Shown: positions 8,312 through 15,269 of the stretch, piece by piece
Layout of the letters: the number at the start of each line of letters is the position of its first letter
Position numbering within the stretch: position 1 is the first letter of the stretch
Made by a program: the position numbers and the translations under genes
Virus record (IMG/VR): IMGVR_UViG_3300048927_000415
Span: 1-38,338 of that record
Length of the DNA stretch: 38,338 nt
DNA from: a virus
Direction: 5' to 3' (one strand)
The notes under the pieces: generated by a model
Seen by the model: only the letters and a program-made list of their open reading frames with translations
The model's database searches: none
What the model was told of the DNA's origin: nothing

Positions 8312-8698
8312 ATGCACGATAATCTGAACGATTGGCGGGATTTCCTCTTCTGGTGGTGCGCCTCCCTGTTCGCCGGGACCATGGTCGTGGTCGCCCGCCT
8401 CGGCATCAAGCTGTTCGGCACCGCCATTGATCCGCCGGATGATGCGACGATGGCGCTTCACTGGGCGCGCCGGCGGCGCTGGCTGGCCATTTCGGAAGTG
8501 TCGGCGCTCCCCGCCTTCGCCACCGTGTCTTGCGTCTTGGTCGCCTACTACCGGCTCAACCCGATCGCGGCGGTGTTGATCGCAATCGCGCAGGGATTTG
8601 TCGGCTTTCCGCTGTTGCTTGACGGGGCATCATGGCTGTTTCGCCAGCGCCTCGGCATGCAGGGGGTGAGCCCCGGAAAGGTCGCGACCGATGAATGA
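8312..8698 (+). CDS. putative holin (membrane protein)
   Basis: 128 aa with two or three hydrophobic segments: about residues 11-32 (WWCASLFAGTMVVVARLGI), 62-78 (LPAFATVSCVLVAYY) and 84-105 (PIAAVLIAIAQGFVGFPLLL). It occupies the slot of P2 holin Y, right after X. The holin role rests on topology and position; no family motif is decisive. The endolysin is not adjacent but 5 kb downstream in a leftward operon, which is unlike P2. Confidence 0.6.
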   Translation: MHDNLNDWRDFLFWWCASLFAGTMVVVARLGIKLFGTAIDPPDDATMALHWARRRRWLAISEVSALPAFATVSCVLVAYYRLNPIAAVLIAIAQGFVGFPLLLDGASWLFRQRLGMQGVSPGKVATDE

Positions 8699-8816
8699 TC
8701 CGATCCTGATCGTCAGCCTGGTGAGTGCGGGGGCCGCCGTCGCCGCATGGGGCCGGTCCATTTGGCATCGCTGCCGCTTCGAGTGGCACAGCACCCAGCA
8801 TGACGGCCGCCGCTGA
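8691..8816 (+). CDS. small membrane protein of unknown function (41 aa)
   Basis: ATG 8691 overlaps the end of the holin-like gene by 8 bp, and its stop overlaps the gpR start by one base, so it fits a tightly packed operon. The protein begins MNDPILIVSLVSAGAAVAAW, one transmembrane helix, followed by a basic, His/Arg-rich tail. It could assist the holin or be an antiholin; this is inference from position and size. Confidence 0.55.
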   Translation: MNDPILIVSLVSAGAAVAAWGRSIWHRCRFEWHSTQHDGRR

Positions 8817-9301
8817 TGCAGAAGCCCGACAGCCTGCGCGAAGCCCTGACGCTCGCCGATCCCGAACTGGGGCGCGATCCTGACCGGCTGCTGATGTGGG
8901 TCGAAAAGGGCCGCATCCGCGCGCCCATGACGGAAAGCCGCAGCTTCGGGTATGAATATACGCTTCATGTGGTGATCGTGAGTTTTGAGGGGCACCCTTC
9001 GGTCCTGTTCCTCGCCATCAACAACTGGCTGCGCGCCAATCAGCCCGACCTTCTTGCCGCCGGCGGCGCGGGCGCAGGGCGCGGCTATTCGTTCGATGCC
9101 GACATCATGGACAATCGGAAGGTCGATCTGGAACTGCAGCTGGAGTTGACCGAGCAGGTCGCGCTTCATCTGCGCGAAGATGGCGGGTGGAATCTGGAGC
9201 ATCTGGCCGAGCCGCCCATGTTCCCTGACGATGAACCTTTGTCCGATCCGCCCGCGCCGCTGCGACAGGTCTGGTGGAAAGACGAACTGCTGGTGCCCTG
9301 A
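8816..9301 (+). CDS. R: tail completion protein (P2 gpR family)
   Basis: 161 aa, matching P2 gpR (155). gpR finishes the head-proximal end of the tail. The start MQKPDSLREAL and the segment FGYEYTLHVVIVSFEGHP are family hallmarks. The start overlaps the preceding stop (TGATG). Followed after two bases by S. Confidence 0.93.
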   Translation: MQKPDSLREALTLADPELGRDPDRLLMWVEKGRIRAPMTESRSFGYEYTLHVVIVSFEGHPSVLFLAINNWLRANQPDLLAAGGAGAGRGYSFDADIMDNRKVDLELQLELTEQVALHLREDGGWNLEHLAEPPMFPDDEPLSDPPAPLRQVWWKDELLVP

Positions 9302-9303
9302 CG

Positions 9304-9765
9304 ATGGCTGATGACCTGACCGCGATCGAACCATGGCTGGATGGGATCATGGCCCGCCTCTCGCAGGGGGAGCGGGTAAAGGTCGCGCGCCGGATCGGCC
9401 AGCTGCTCCGCCGGCGCAACGCCGAGCGCATCCGAGCGAATGTTCAGCCTGATGGAACGCCCATGGAGCCGCGCAAGGTGACGCGCGACAAGCGGGGACG
9501 GATCAGGGGTCGGCGCGGCAAGATGTTCCCCAAGACCAGCCTGTCAAAGAACATGCAGGTGCGCGCCGACGCCGACGAGGTGGAGGTGAGCTTCAAGCAA
9601 TCCGTCGCGGGCGCGGCGAAGGTCCACCATTACGGCCTGGTCGATCGGGTGTCGCCGACACCCGGCGCGCCGCGCGTCCGCTATCCCATCCGCCGTCTGT
9701 TGGGAATCAATGACGAGGACCGGGACATGATCCTCGCCGAAGTCAGCAAGATGCTGGAGGGCTGA
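9304..9765 (+). CDS. S: tail completion/virion morphogenesis protein (P2 gpS family)
   Basis: 153 aa, about the length of P2 gpS. gpS acts with gpR in tail completion. Visible family features are the basic stretch RIGQLLRRRNAERIRANVQPDG and the C-terminal HHYGLVDRVSP and PIRRLLGINDEDRDMI. ATG 9304 is two bases after the R stop. This is the last head-module gene; transcription then meets the CBASS insertion instead of V and W, which come next in P2. Confidence 0.92.
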   Translation: MADDLTAIEPWLDGIMARLSQGERVKVARRIGQLLRRRNAERIRANVQPDGTPMEPRKVTRDKRGRIRGRRGKMFPKTSLSKNMQVRADADEVEVSFKQSVAGAAKVHHYGLVDRVSPTPGAPRVRYPIRRLLGINDEDRDMILAEVSKMLEG

Positions 9766-9862
9766 CGCCGGCGTATTCGACAGTCTAACAGGAATGAGCA
9801 AACCGCTCTATTCTTGAGACAAAAAGAAGGATAATCCCTCGCCGGTTTCGCAGGGGGACAAT

Positions 9863-10837
9863 GTGGCTCAGCCTTTGACTTGGATTGCAGAAGCGGCAGC
9901 AGCTGAAAAGCGCAGCCGCTATTCTTGGAACGAGCGAATCACTCACTGGGAGCGTCCGCCAAGCGATCATGAGGAATCGAAAATCCAGCGGGCAGCGGTG
10001 ATCGCCACGAACTTGGTGAAAGGCAATGCGAGGCTCGTTGAAGAAAGCGTGGAAATACTTCCGCAAGGTAGCTATTATAATAATACCAATGTCCGGCTAG
10101 AGGCCGACATGGATTTGCGTGTGCAGCTGCCAGTTCTCATGGTGCGGTATGCAAGTGGCATTCCCCAAGAGGAAGCAGATCGGTCGCTTCACTATATTTC
10201 TACTGGGCGCAGCCTTCCTCAGATAGCTCGTGAGGTTCGCGATTCGCTTGCCGCAGATTGTCGGAGAACTTTTGGAGCATCGAATGTCTCAGTCGGCAAT
10301 AAGGCAGTGTCGGTGGACGGCCTCGACGGATCGCATGCGGACGTTGACCTCGTCCCGGCGTTTCACCTCCATTATGTCTTTCGCGATGCGGATGGAGCCT
10401 ATCGCACCATTGAAGGCGTGGGCATCTCCGGCGCGGATGGCAGCGAAACTTGGAATTTCCCCGAGCAGCATCATGCAAATGGTATCGCGAAGCGCGCGAA
10501 CACAGCGCACCGTTTTAAGAAGGTCGTTCGCGCGTTGAAGCGCCTAAACTATGAATTGTGCGATCTAGGCGCGATTAACCGCCGTATGCCCTCTTTCATG
10601 GTGGAATGCCTTGTGTATCTCGCCGAAGATCGGTTCTTCTTGGTTGACGAGGACGACCGCTACGGTCGCTTGCTGCGCGTGGTGCTTCGGATCAGCGAGC
10701 TCCTGAGTGACGACAAATTCGCTGAGCAGGCGCACGAAATCAACGATGTGAAGTATCTATTCCACCATGAACAAGCATGGACCCTTAGTGATGCTCGCAA
10801 CTTCCTGAGCGCGGCTATCGCGCGCTTGGTCGCATAG
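9863..10837 (+). CDS. CBASS CD-NTase (cGAS/DncV-like nucleotidyltransferase)
   Basis: 324 aa. After phage sensing it should make a cyclic oligonucleotide that activates the next gene product. The nucleotidyltransferase signature is complete: QGS at 68-70, the metal-binding D82-x-D84, and the third acidic site in ADVDLVPA (D160/D162). The form GSYYNNTNVR-x3-DMDLRV suggests the CdnE-like clade; the clade and product nucleotides cannot be fixed by eye. GTG 9863 is the start, with AGGGGG six bases upstream; ATG 9861 in another frame stops at once. A GATAAT lies at 9830, but no convincing -35. Base composition is visibly less GC-rich than the neighbours, suggesting recent acquisition. Confidence 0.9.
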   Translation: MAQPLTWIAEAAAAEKRSRYSWNERITHWERPPSDHEESKIQRAAVIATNLVKGNARLVEESVEILPQGSYYNNTNVRLEADMDLRVQLPVLMVRYASGIPQEEADRSLHYISTGRSLPQIAREVRDSLAADCRRTFGASNVSVGNKAVSVDGLDGSHADVDLVPAFHLHYVFRDADGAYRTIEGVGISGADGSETWNFPEQHHANGIAKRANTAHRFKKVVRALKRLNYELCDLGAINRRMPSFMVECLVYLAEDRFFLVDEDDRYGRLLRVVLRISELLSDDKFAEQAHEINDVKYLFHHEQAWTLSDARNFLSAAIARLVA

Positions 10838-10838
10838 G

Positions 10839-11456
10839 ATGTGGTCCCTTCTCGCGCGTCGAACACAGGTGATCATACTTGTTGTTCTGACGACCGTTTT
10901 GCTGCTGGGTTTGCAAGCGGCATCTGAGTGGTGGACCGGCGCAACGCCTTCTCTTCTGAAGTTCATATCTTTGGTGGCAACGCTTATCAGCACCGTCGCG
11001 GTGCTGGCGGCTAACTGGACATGGCGCGCAATCTGGCGAAAGCTCCCTTTCCTCAACCGCGTCTTCTTTCCGGACCTCAACGGCGTGTGGGAGGGCTGGC
11101 TTCAGACCACTTGGGAAGACCCCGAAACAAAGCAAGTTCCGGGGCCTATCCCGTCCAGAGTGACGATCCGACAAGGTGTTCTTGCGATCAATGTCCGGCA
11201 GAAGACGGGGGAAAGCGCCTCCTGGTCCACTCGGGTAATCCCGGAGGCCGATCCTGATGCCGATCGTTACCGCCTTTGGTATTCCTATTCGAACAAACCT
11301 AATGCGGCTGTCTCTCACCGATCATGCGACCACGACGGCATCGCCTGGCTGGAGCTTTCGCTGGGTGATAGCCCTGACGAGTTGCGCGGCCAGTATTTCA
11401 CCAGTCGCCGGACCACAGGCGACATAATGCTGCGTCGCGTCAGCACCCAACCCTAG
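10839..11456 (+). CDS. cap15: Cap15-like CBASS membrane effector
   Basis: 205 aa, one base after the CD-NTase stop. Two transmembrane helices lie at about 9-30 (QVIILVVLTTVLLLGL) and 39-60 (LLKFISLVATLISTVAVLAA), followed by a soluble domain beginning FPDLNGVWEGW and ending in LRGQYFTSRRTTGDIMLRR. This matches the Cap15 layout, two helices plus a small beta-barrel that binds the cyclic nucleotide; Cap15 is known to oligomerise and disrupt the inner membrane. The pair forms a minimal type I CBASS operon without Cap2/Cap3 accessory genes. Ligand unknown. Confidence 0.85.
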   Translation: MWSLLARRTQVIILVVLTTVLLLGLQAASEWWTGATPSLLKFISLVATLISTVAVLAANWTWRAIWRKLPFLNRVFFPDLNGVWEGWLQTTWEDPETKQVPGPIPSRVTIRQGVLAINVRQKTGESASWSTRVIPEADPDADRYRLWYSYSNKPNAAVSHRSCDHDGIAWLELSLGDSPDELRGQYFTSRRTTGDIMLRRVSTQP

Positions 11457-11470
11457 TGACCAAGCCGCTT

Positions 11471-12295
11471 CTAAGGCGAAGGCGGCGGTGAGGATGGAGG
11501 GGTGATGATCAACTCCCGCGCCGCCGTGGTCTTTCCGCTCACGCGATAATTCAGCCCGACCGGCTCGATTGTCGCCCAGGAGAAGATTTCACGGATCTGC
11601 GGTACGTCATTGATCGACAGGATGAAGCGCCCCTGCGCGGCCCGCAGAAGATCGCTCAGCCGGTGGAAATCGGCGTCCGAGAAGACGTTGCGGCCATAAT
11701 CGTCCGTGCAGCCCCAATAGGGCGGATCGAGGTAGAACAGCGTGTGAGGGCGGTCATAGCGCGGGATCAGCCTGTCGAACGGCAGGCGCTCGATCGCGAC
11801 CGACGCGAGCCGCTCGTGAACCTCCTCCAGCATCGGCACCAGCTTGGTCAAGTCGAAGCGCGCGGGGCCGGTGGTGGCTGTGCCGAACGTCCGCCCCATG
11901 ACCTTGCCGCCAAAGGCGAGCCGCTGGATGAACAGGAATCGCGCCGCCCTTTCCAGATCGGTGAGTGTATCCGGATCGACCCGCAACAGCCGCTCGAAAT
12001 CGGCCCTGCTGGTCACTTGCCATTTCAGCACATCGAGCAGCTGCTGATAGTGGCGCTGGAGCAGGCGGAACAGCGTGGTCACATCGGCGGAGATGTCGTT
12101 GATGACCTCCGCTTTCGGCCGCCGATCACGGCGAAAGAAGATGCCGCCCATGCCGACGAACGGTTCCACATAGCAGTCATGCGGGATAGTGCCGATCATC
12201 GGCACCAGCCTGGTCGAAAGCGCGCGCTTGCCGCCGATATAGCCAGCCAGCGTCCGAACCGGCGCAACAGGCGCCAGCGTTTCCAAATCCTTCAT
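11471..12295 (-). CDS. dam: Dam-type DNA adenine methyltransferase (D12 class)
   Basis: 274 aa. It should transfer a methyl group from SAM to adenine N6, probably in a short palindrome; GATC is typical of the family but not proven here. Motif X-like GYIGGKRAL is at 18-26, motif I EPFVGMGG at 44-51 and motif IV DPPYWG at 190-195. The C-terminus is a short Ser/Pro tail. It is the last gene of the leftward lysis operon, separated from the spanin gene by about 150 bp with small hairpins, so it is probably expressed late and could protect progeny DNA from restriction. Confidence 0.9.
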   Translation of the reverse strand: MKDLETLAPVAPVRTLAGYIGGKRALSTRLVPMIGTIPHDCYVEPFVGMGGIFFRRDRRPKAEVINDISADVTTLFRLLQRHYQQLLDVLKWQVTSRADFERLLRVDPDTLTDLERAARFLFIQRLAFGGKVMGRTFGTATTGPARFDLTKLVPMLEEVHERLASVAIERLPFDRLIPRYDRPHTLFYLDPPYWGCTDDYGRNVFSDADFHRLSDLLRAAQGRFILSINDVPQIREIFSWATIEPVGLNYRVSGKTTAARELIITPPSSPPPSP

Positions 12296-12390
12296 CTTTG
12301 CATCCCAAAAGCCCGACCGCCGGGGTGCCCGGTGGCGGAGATCGACTGTGCCTGATCAGCACTGAGATGCAGGAGCGTAGCCTGCGGTTG

Positions 12391-12410
12391 AGGGGTGTTA
12401 GCGCACCCCT
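12391..12410 (-). other. hairpin between spanin and Dam genes
   Basis: AGGGGTG (12391-12397) pairs with CACCCCT (12404-12410) around a 6-nt loop. It is followed by a second small hairpin, CCGCC/GGCGG, nearer the spanin stop. No T-run follows on either strand, so this may tune expression between the lysis genes and Dam more than end transcription. Confidence 0.4.
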
Positions 12411-12443
12411 TGCCCTCCGCCTGATCTGGCGGATGGGCGAAAG

Positions 12444-13103
12444 TCATTCAGCGGTCGGAAGGTCCGGCGTGTTCACGTCCACGCTGGCCGCGCCGTCCCA
12501 TGCTTCGATCAGCTTCTGGAGGCGCAGGCTGTTCGCGGTGCAGATCATCGCGTCGGCCTCATCCACGATGGCAAGTCCACCGGCGCGCAAAGCTCCCCCG
12601 GCCCGGTCCGACAAGTCGGAAAGGACGGGCACGTCCGCCGCGCCGCCGTCACCTTCACATCGGACGCTCGCTCCACCCGCGCTTCCGTCGCCGCGCAGCC
12701 TGCTGCGCAGGTCAGCAAGAGCAGCGGCGTGATCCTTCTGCAAATCATGGGTGATCCTTTCCAACTGGGCGGCCTGCTCGCGCTTGACGCGGGCGACGTT
12801 CTCGCGATCGAGGCGGGCTGCTTCCTGATATTTGGCGCTCAGGATGGCGGGAATTTTCCGCATCTCTTCCCGCTGATCGACGAACTTGATCTTCCAGTGC
12901 TGCGCCAGCTGCTGTTGCTGCCGGCCCCACTTCACGGCCCCATCCCAACCATGCCACGCCCATGCAAAGGCCAGCAGCGCGGCGACGGCGAGCGCCTGCC
13001 ATGGGTGCCGCCACAGCCATTTCGCCGCGGCGAGCAGGATGTGCCCGATCCCATTGAGCAGCTTGAGCGGCCAGCGCAGATACCAGGGCAAAAGGTCGGC
13101 CAT
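12444..13103 (-). CDS. Rz-like inner-membrane spanin
   Basis: 219 aa. The protein has an N-terminal membrane segment at about 36-50 (QALAVAALLAFAWAW), then a periplasmic coiled-coil region rich in Gln, Lys and Glu (about 58-135), as in i-spanins that help fuse inner and outer membranes at lysis. The long N-terminal part before the helix (MADLLPWYLRWPLKLLNG) is amphipathic. It starts five bases after the endolysin stop. A lipoprotein frame is embedded within it. Assignment rests on topology, position and the embedded partner. Confidence 0.75.
   Translation of the reverse strand: MADLLPWYLRWPLKLLNGIGHILLAAAKWLWRHPWQALAVAALLAFAWAWHGWDGAVKWGRQQQQLAQHWKIKFVDQREEMRKIPAILSAKYQEAARLDRENVARVKREQAAQLERITHDLQKDHAAALADLRSRLRGDGSAGGASVRCEGDGGAADVPVLSDLSDRAGGALRAGGLAIVDEADAMICTANSLRLQKLIEAWDGAASVDVNTPDLPTAE
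12545..12748 (-). CDS. embedded Rz1-like outer-membrane spanin lipoprotein
   Basis: 67 aa in a different frame entirely inside the Rz-like gene. The N-terminus MICRRITPLLLLTCAAGC is a lipoprotein signal with lipobox AAGC and lipidated Cys18, followed by a short periplasmic chain with several Pro residues. Embedded or overlapping Rz1 genes are known in lambda and P2-like phages. The lipobox plus location inside an i-spanin gene supports it, although Rz1 proteins are usually more proline-rich. Confidence 0.75.
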   Translation of the reverse strand: MICRRITPLLLLTCAAGCAATEARVERASDVKVTAARRTCPSFPTCRTGPGELCAPVDLPSWMRPTR

Positions 13104-13108
13104 GACGA

Positions 13109-13657
13109 TCAGGCCTCATTCGTCGACAGCGCGCCGCCGCGCGCGACGATGCGCCGCTGCACGCTGGGAGGCTGGGCGTTGTAGATCGGGCGGCGCACGG
13201 CGATGCAGCGGCTCTTGGCGATGCGGGTGATCGTTACAGCGTTGCTCTGGTTGCCGCCCAGCACATGATAGGCGATGTCGTCCTCGGCGACGTATAAGGC
13301 GACGTGACCGCCCCCGCCGGGCCGTTCGAAGACCAACACGTCGCCCAGTGCCGCCGAAGCCGCCTTCGTGCCGAACTTGGCCCAGTTGCGCGCCCATAAC
13401 GGATTGGCGACGACATCCTTGCCCGCGCGGTGCGCGACGATCGCGGCGAACAGGCCGCACCATGCGACGTCGTCGTCGCTATAGCCGCTGATCGCCACCC
13501 CGGCAGCGTTCAGTTCATCGCGCCAGGACAGGATCGTCCGGTTCGACCCTTTGCCGACGACTTCGGTAACGCCCAGCAGCTTGAGCGCTTCGCCGATCGT
13601 GCGCGGCGGCACGGTGACACGGGCCAGCCAATCATAGGCGGCGGGCAGCTTGGGCAT
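13109..13657 (-). CDS. endolysin (CHAP/NlpC-like amidase, TIGR02594-type)
   Basis: 182 aa. It should cleave peptidoglycan at lysis. The likely catalytic Cys67 (DDVAWCGLFAA), His118 (GGGGHVALYV) and Asn136 (LGGNQSN) fit a Cys-His papain-like peptidase, and the N-terminal TIGEALKLLGVTE resembles TIGR02594 proteins. There is no signal peptide, so it probably needs the holin. AGGGAG lies six bases before ATG 13657. First gene of the leftward lysis operon, divergent from J, sharing the second Ogr-like site. Confidence 0.85.
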   Translation of the reverse strand: MPKLPAAYDWLARVTVPPRTIGEALKLLGVTEVVGKGSNRTILSWRDELNAAGVAISGYSDDDVAWCGLFAAIVAHRAGKDVVANPLWARNWAKFGTKAASAALGDVLVFERPGGGGHVALYVAEDDIAYHVLGGNQSNAVTITRIAKSRCIAVRRPIYNAQPPSVQRRIVARGGALSTNEA

Positions 13658-13720
13658 GCAAATCTCCCTGAAAGAACAGGGGGATTGTCGGTCCCGCGCG
13701 CGTGCTGCTCAACGCGGGGG

Positions 13721-13745
13721 CGTTGTAGAGCAAGGCCTAACAACG
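13721..13745. promoter_or_regulatory. Ogr-like late activator site 2 (lysis operon and J operon)
   Basis: CGTTGT (13721-13726) and ACAACG (13740-13745) frame the same TGT-N13-ACA core as site 1. It lies between the divergent lysis and baseplate operons. Its centre (13733) is 57 bp from the J start and 76 bp from the endolysin start. Inferred target of the Ogr-like protein. Confidence 0.7.
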
Positions 13746-13789
13746 GCGCGTGATTGAAGGAGCGCGCCACCCTGCCCGATGGTCGGTCA

Positions 13790-14692
13790 ATGGCCATTGC
13801 ATCCGACAGTTTTACCGGCGTCGATCTCTCACGCCTGCCCGCGCCCACGGTGATTGAGCCGCTGAGCTTCGAGATCATCTATGCCGAGGCGCTGGCGCAG
13901 TTTCAGACCTTTTTCCCGGAATTTGATGCCACAGTTGAAAGCGATCCCGTGGTTAAGCTGTTGCAGCTGTTCGCATATCGCGAACTGGTCCTGCGCCAGC
14001 GGGTCAACGATGCGGCGCGCGCCGTGATGCCGGCCTATGCGGTGGGTGCCGATCTGGACGCGCTGGCGGCGATCGTGGGCGTGGAGCGCTTCGTCCTTGA
14101 TCCGGGCGACCCTGAAAATCAGGTGTCGCCTACGCTGGAAAGCGACGATGATCTCCGCCGGCGCATGGTGCTGGCTCCCGAAGGCTTTTCCGTGGCCGGG
14201 CCAGAAGGTGCCTATATCTTCCACGCCCTTTCCGCCGATGGCGACGTGCTGGACGCGTCGGCCGTCAGCCCATCACCTGGCGAAGTGGTGGTGACGGTCC
14301 TGTCCCGCACAGGCGACGGCACGCCATCGGCTGACGTGCTTGCCGCCGTGGAAAACAAGCTGACCGATCGTTCGATCCGGCCCCTGACCGATGCAGTCAC
14401 CGTGCAGGGTGCGGATATCGAGCCGTTCGCCATCAACGCCACTTTGACCTTCCTGTCCGGCCCCGACCGATCGCTGGTGCTCGCCGAAGCGCAGGCCCGG
14501 CTCAACAGCCATCTTGCAGCCACGCTGCGACTGGGGCGCGATGTGACCCGCGCCGGCATCATCGCCGCCCTGCATCCCGAAGGTGTCCAGAACATTGCCC
14601 TTGCCTCGCCCGCGGCGGACATCGTGCTGACGCGCCAGCAGGCCGGCTATTGCACCGGCATCACGCTGCTCGATGCGGGCGTGGGCGAATGA
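13790..14692 (+). CDS. J: baseplate assembly protein J (P2 gpJ family)
   Basis: 300 aa; gpJ forms the baseplate wedge. Strong similarity to P2 gpJ is visible: VDLSRLPAPTVIEPLSFE, LQLFAYRELVLRQRVNDAARAVM, EGFSVAGPEGAYIFHALSADG and LHPEGVQNIALASPAADIVL. ATG 13790 is chosen because it gives a P2-like N-terminus, although there is no clear ribosome site. An in-frame TTG at 13754 is possible. In P2, V and W precede J; here J opens the operon. Confidence 0.93.
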   Translation: MAIASDSFTGVDLSRLPAPTVIEPLSFEIIYAEALAQFQTFFPEFDATVESDPVVKLLQLFAYRELVLRQRVNDAARAVMPAYAVGADLDALAAIVGVERFVLDPGDPENQVSPTLESDDDLRRRMVLAPEGFSVAGPEGAYIFHALSADGDVLDASAVSPSPGEVVVTVLSRTGDGTPSADVLAAVENKLTDRSIRPLTDAVTVQGADIEPFAINATLTFLSGPDRSLVLAEAQARLNSHLAATLRLGRDVTRAGIIAALHPEGVQNIALASPAADIVLTRQQAGYCTGITLLDAGVGE

Positions 14693-15234
14693 CCTCGCTG
14701 CTGCCGCCCAACACGTCGGCGCTCGAAAAGGCGCTGGAACGTCTCACCGTGGAGCGGATCGGCGACATCAGCGTCCCGCTCCGTGATCTGTGGTCGGCGG
14801 AAAATTGCCCGGAAGCCTTGCTGCCTTGGCTCGCATGGGCGCTGTCGGTCGATCAATGGTCCGCTGACTGGCCGCTGCACATCCGCCGCGCCCGTGTCGC
14901 CGCCGCCATCGCCATCCAGCGGATCAAGGGCACCGCTCAATCGGTGATCGATGTCGTCGCCAGCTTCGGCGGCAATGTCGTCGTTCGGGAATGGTTCGAG
15001 ACGACGCCCCCTGGCGATCCTCACACCTTTGACCTGACCGTCACCCTCGGCGGACAGGGGCAGGCCGCGCCCACAGCCGAGTTCATCGACGCGGTGATCG
15101 CCGAGGTCGCCCGCACCAAGCCAGTCCGCTCTCATTTTGAGTTCACCGTGGCGACCGCCATGCAGGCCCGCATTGGCCGCCGCGCGGTCGCCCGCCCCGT
15201 CATCGCCAATCGCCTCTGGTGCAGCGCCGTATGA
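14689..15234 (+). CDS. I: tail protein I (P2 gpI family)
   Basis: 181 aa, P2 gpI length (176). It joins the tail fibre to the baseplate. Family signatures: LPPNTSALEKALERLT, LWSAENCPEALLPWLAWALSVDQWSADW and RIKGTAQSVIDV. ATG 14689 overlaps the J stop (ATGA). Confidence 0.93.
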   Translation: MTSLLPPNTSALEKALERLTVERIGDISVPLRDLWSAENCPEALLPWLAWALSVDQWSADWPLHIRRARVAAAIAIQRIKGTAQSVIDVVASFGGNVVVREWFETTPPGDPHTFDLTVTLGGQGQAAPTAEFIDAVIAEVARTKPVRSHFEFTVATAMQARIGRRAVARPVIANRLWCSAV

Positions 15235-15269
15235 GCGCCGCCGCCCCCTCTGCCAACGGAGCCTGACCG

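Noticed and set aside
13754-13789. TTG 13754 as the start of gene J
   Set aside because: The added 12 residues have no counterpart in P2 gpJ, and ATG 13790 keeps the fixed distance to the Ogr-like site. It remains a possible alternative.
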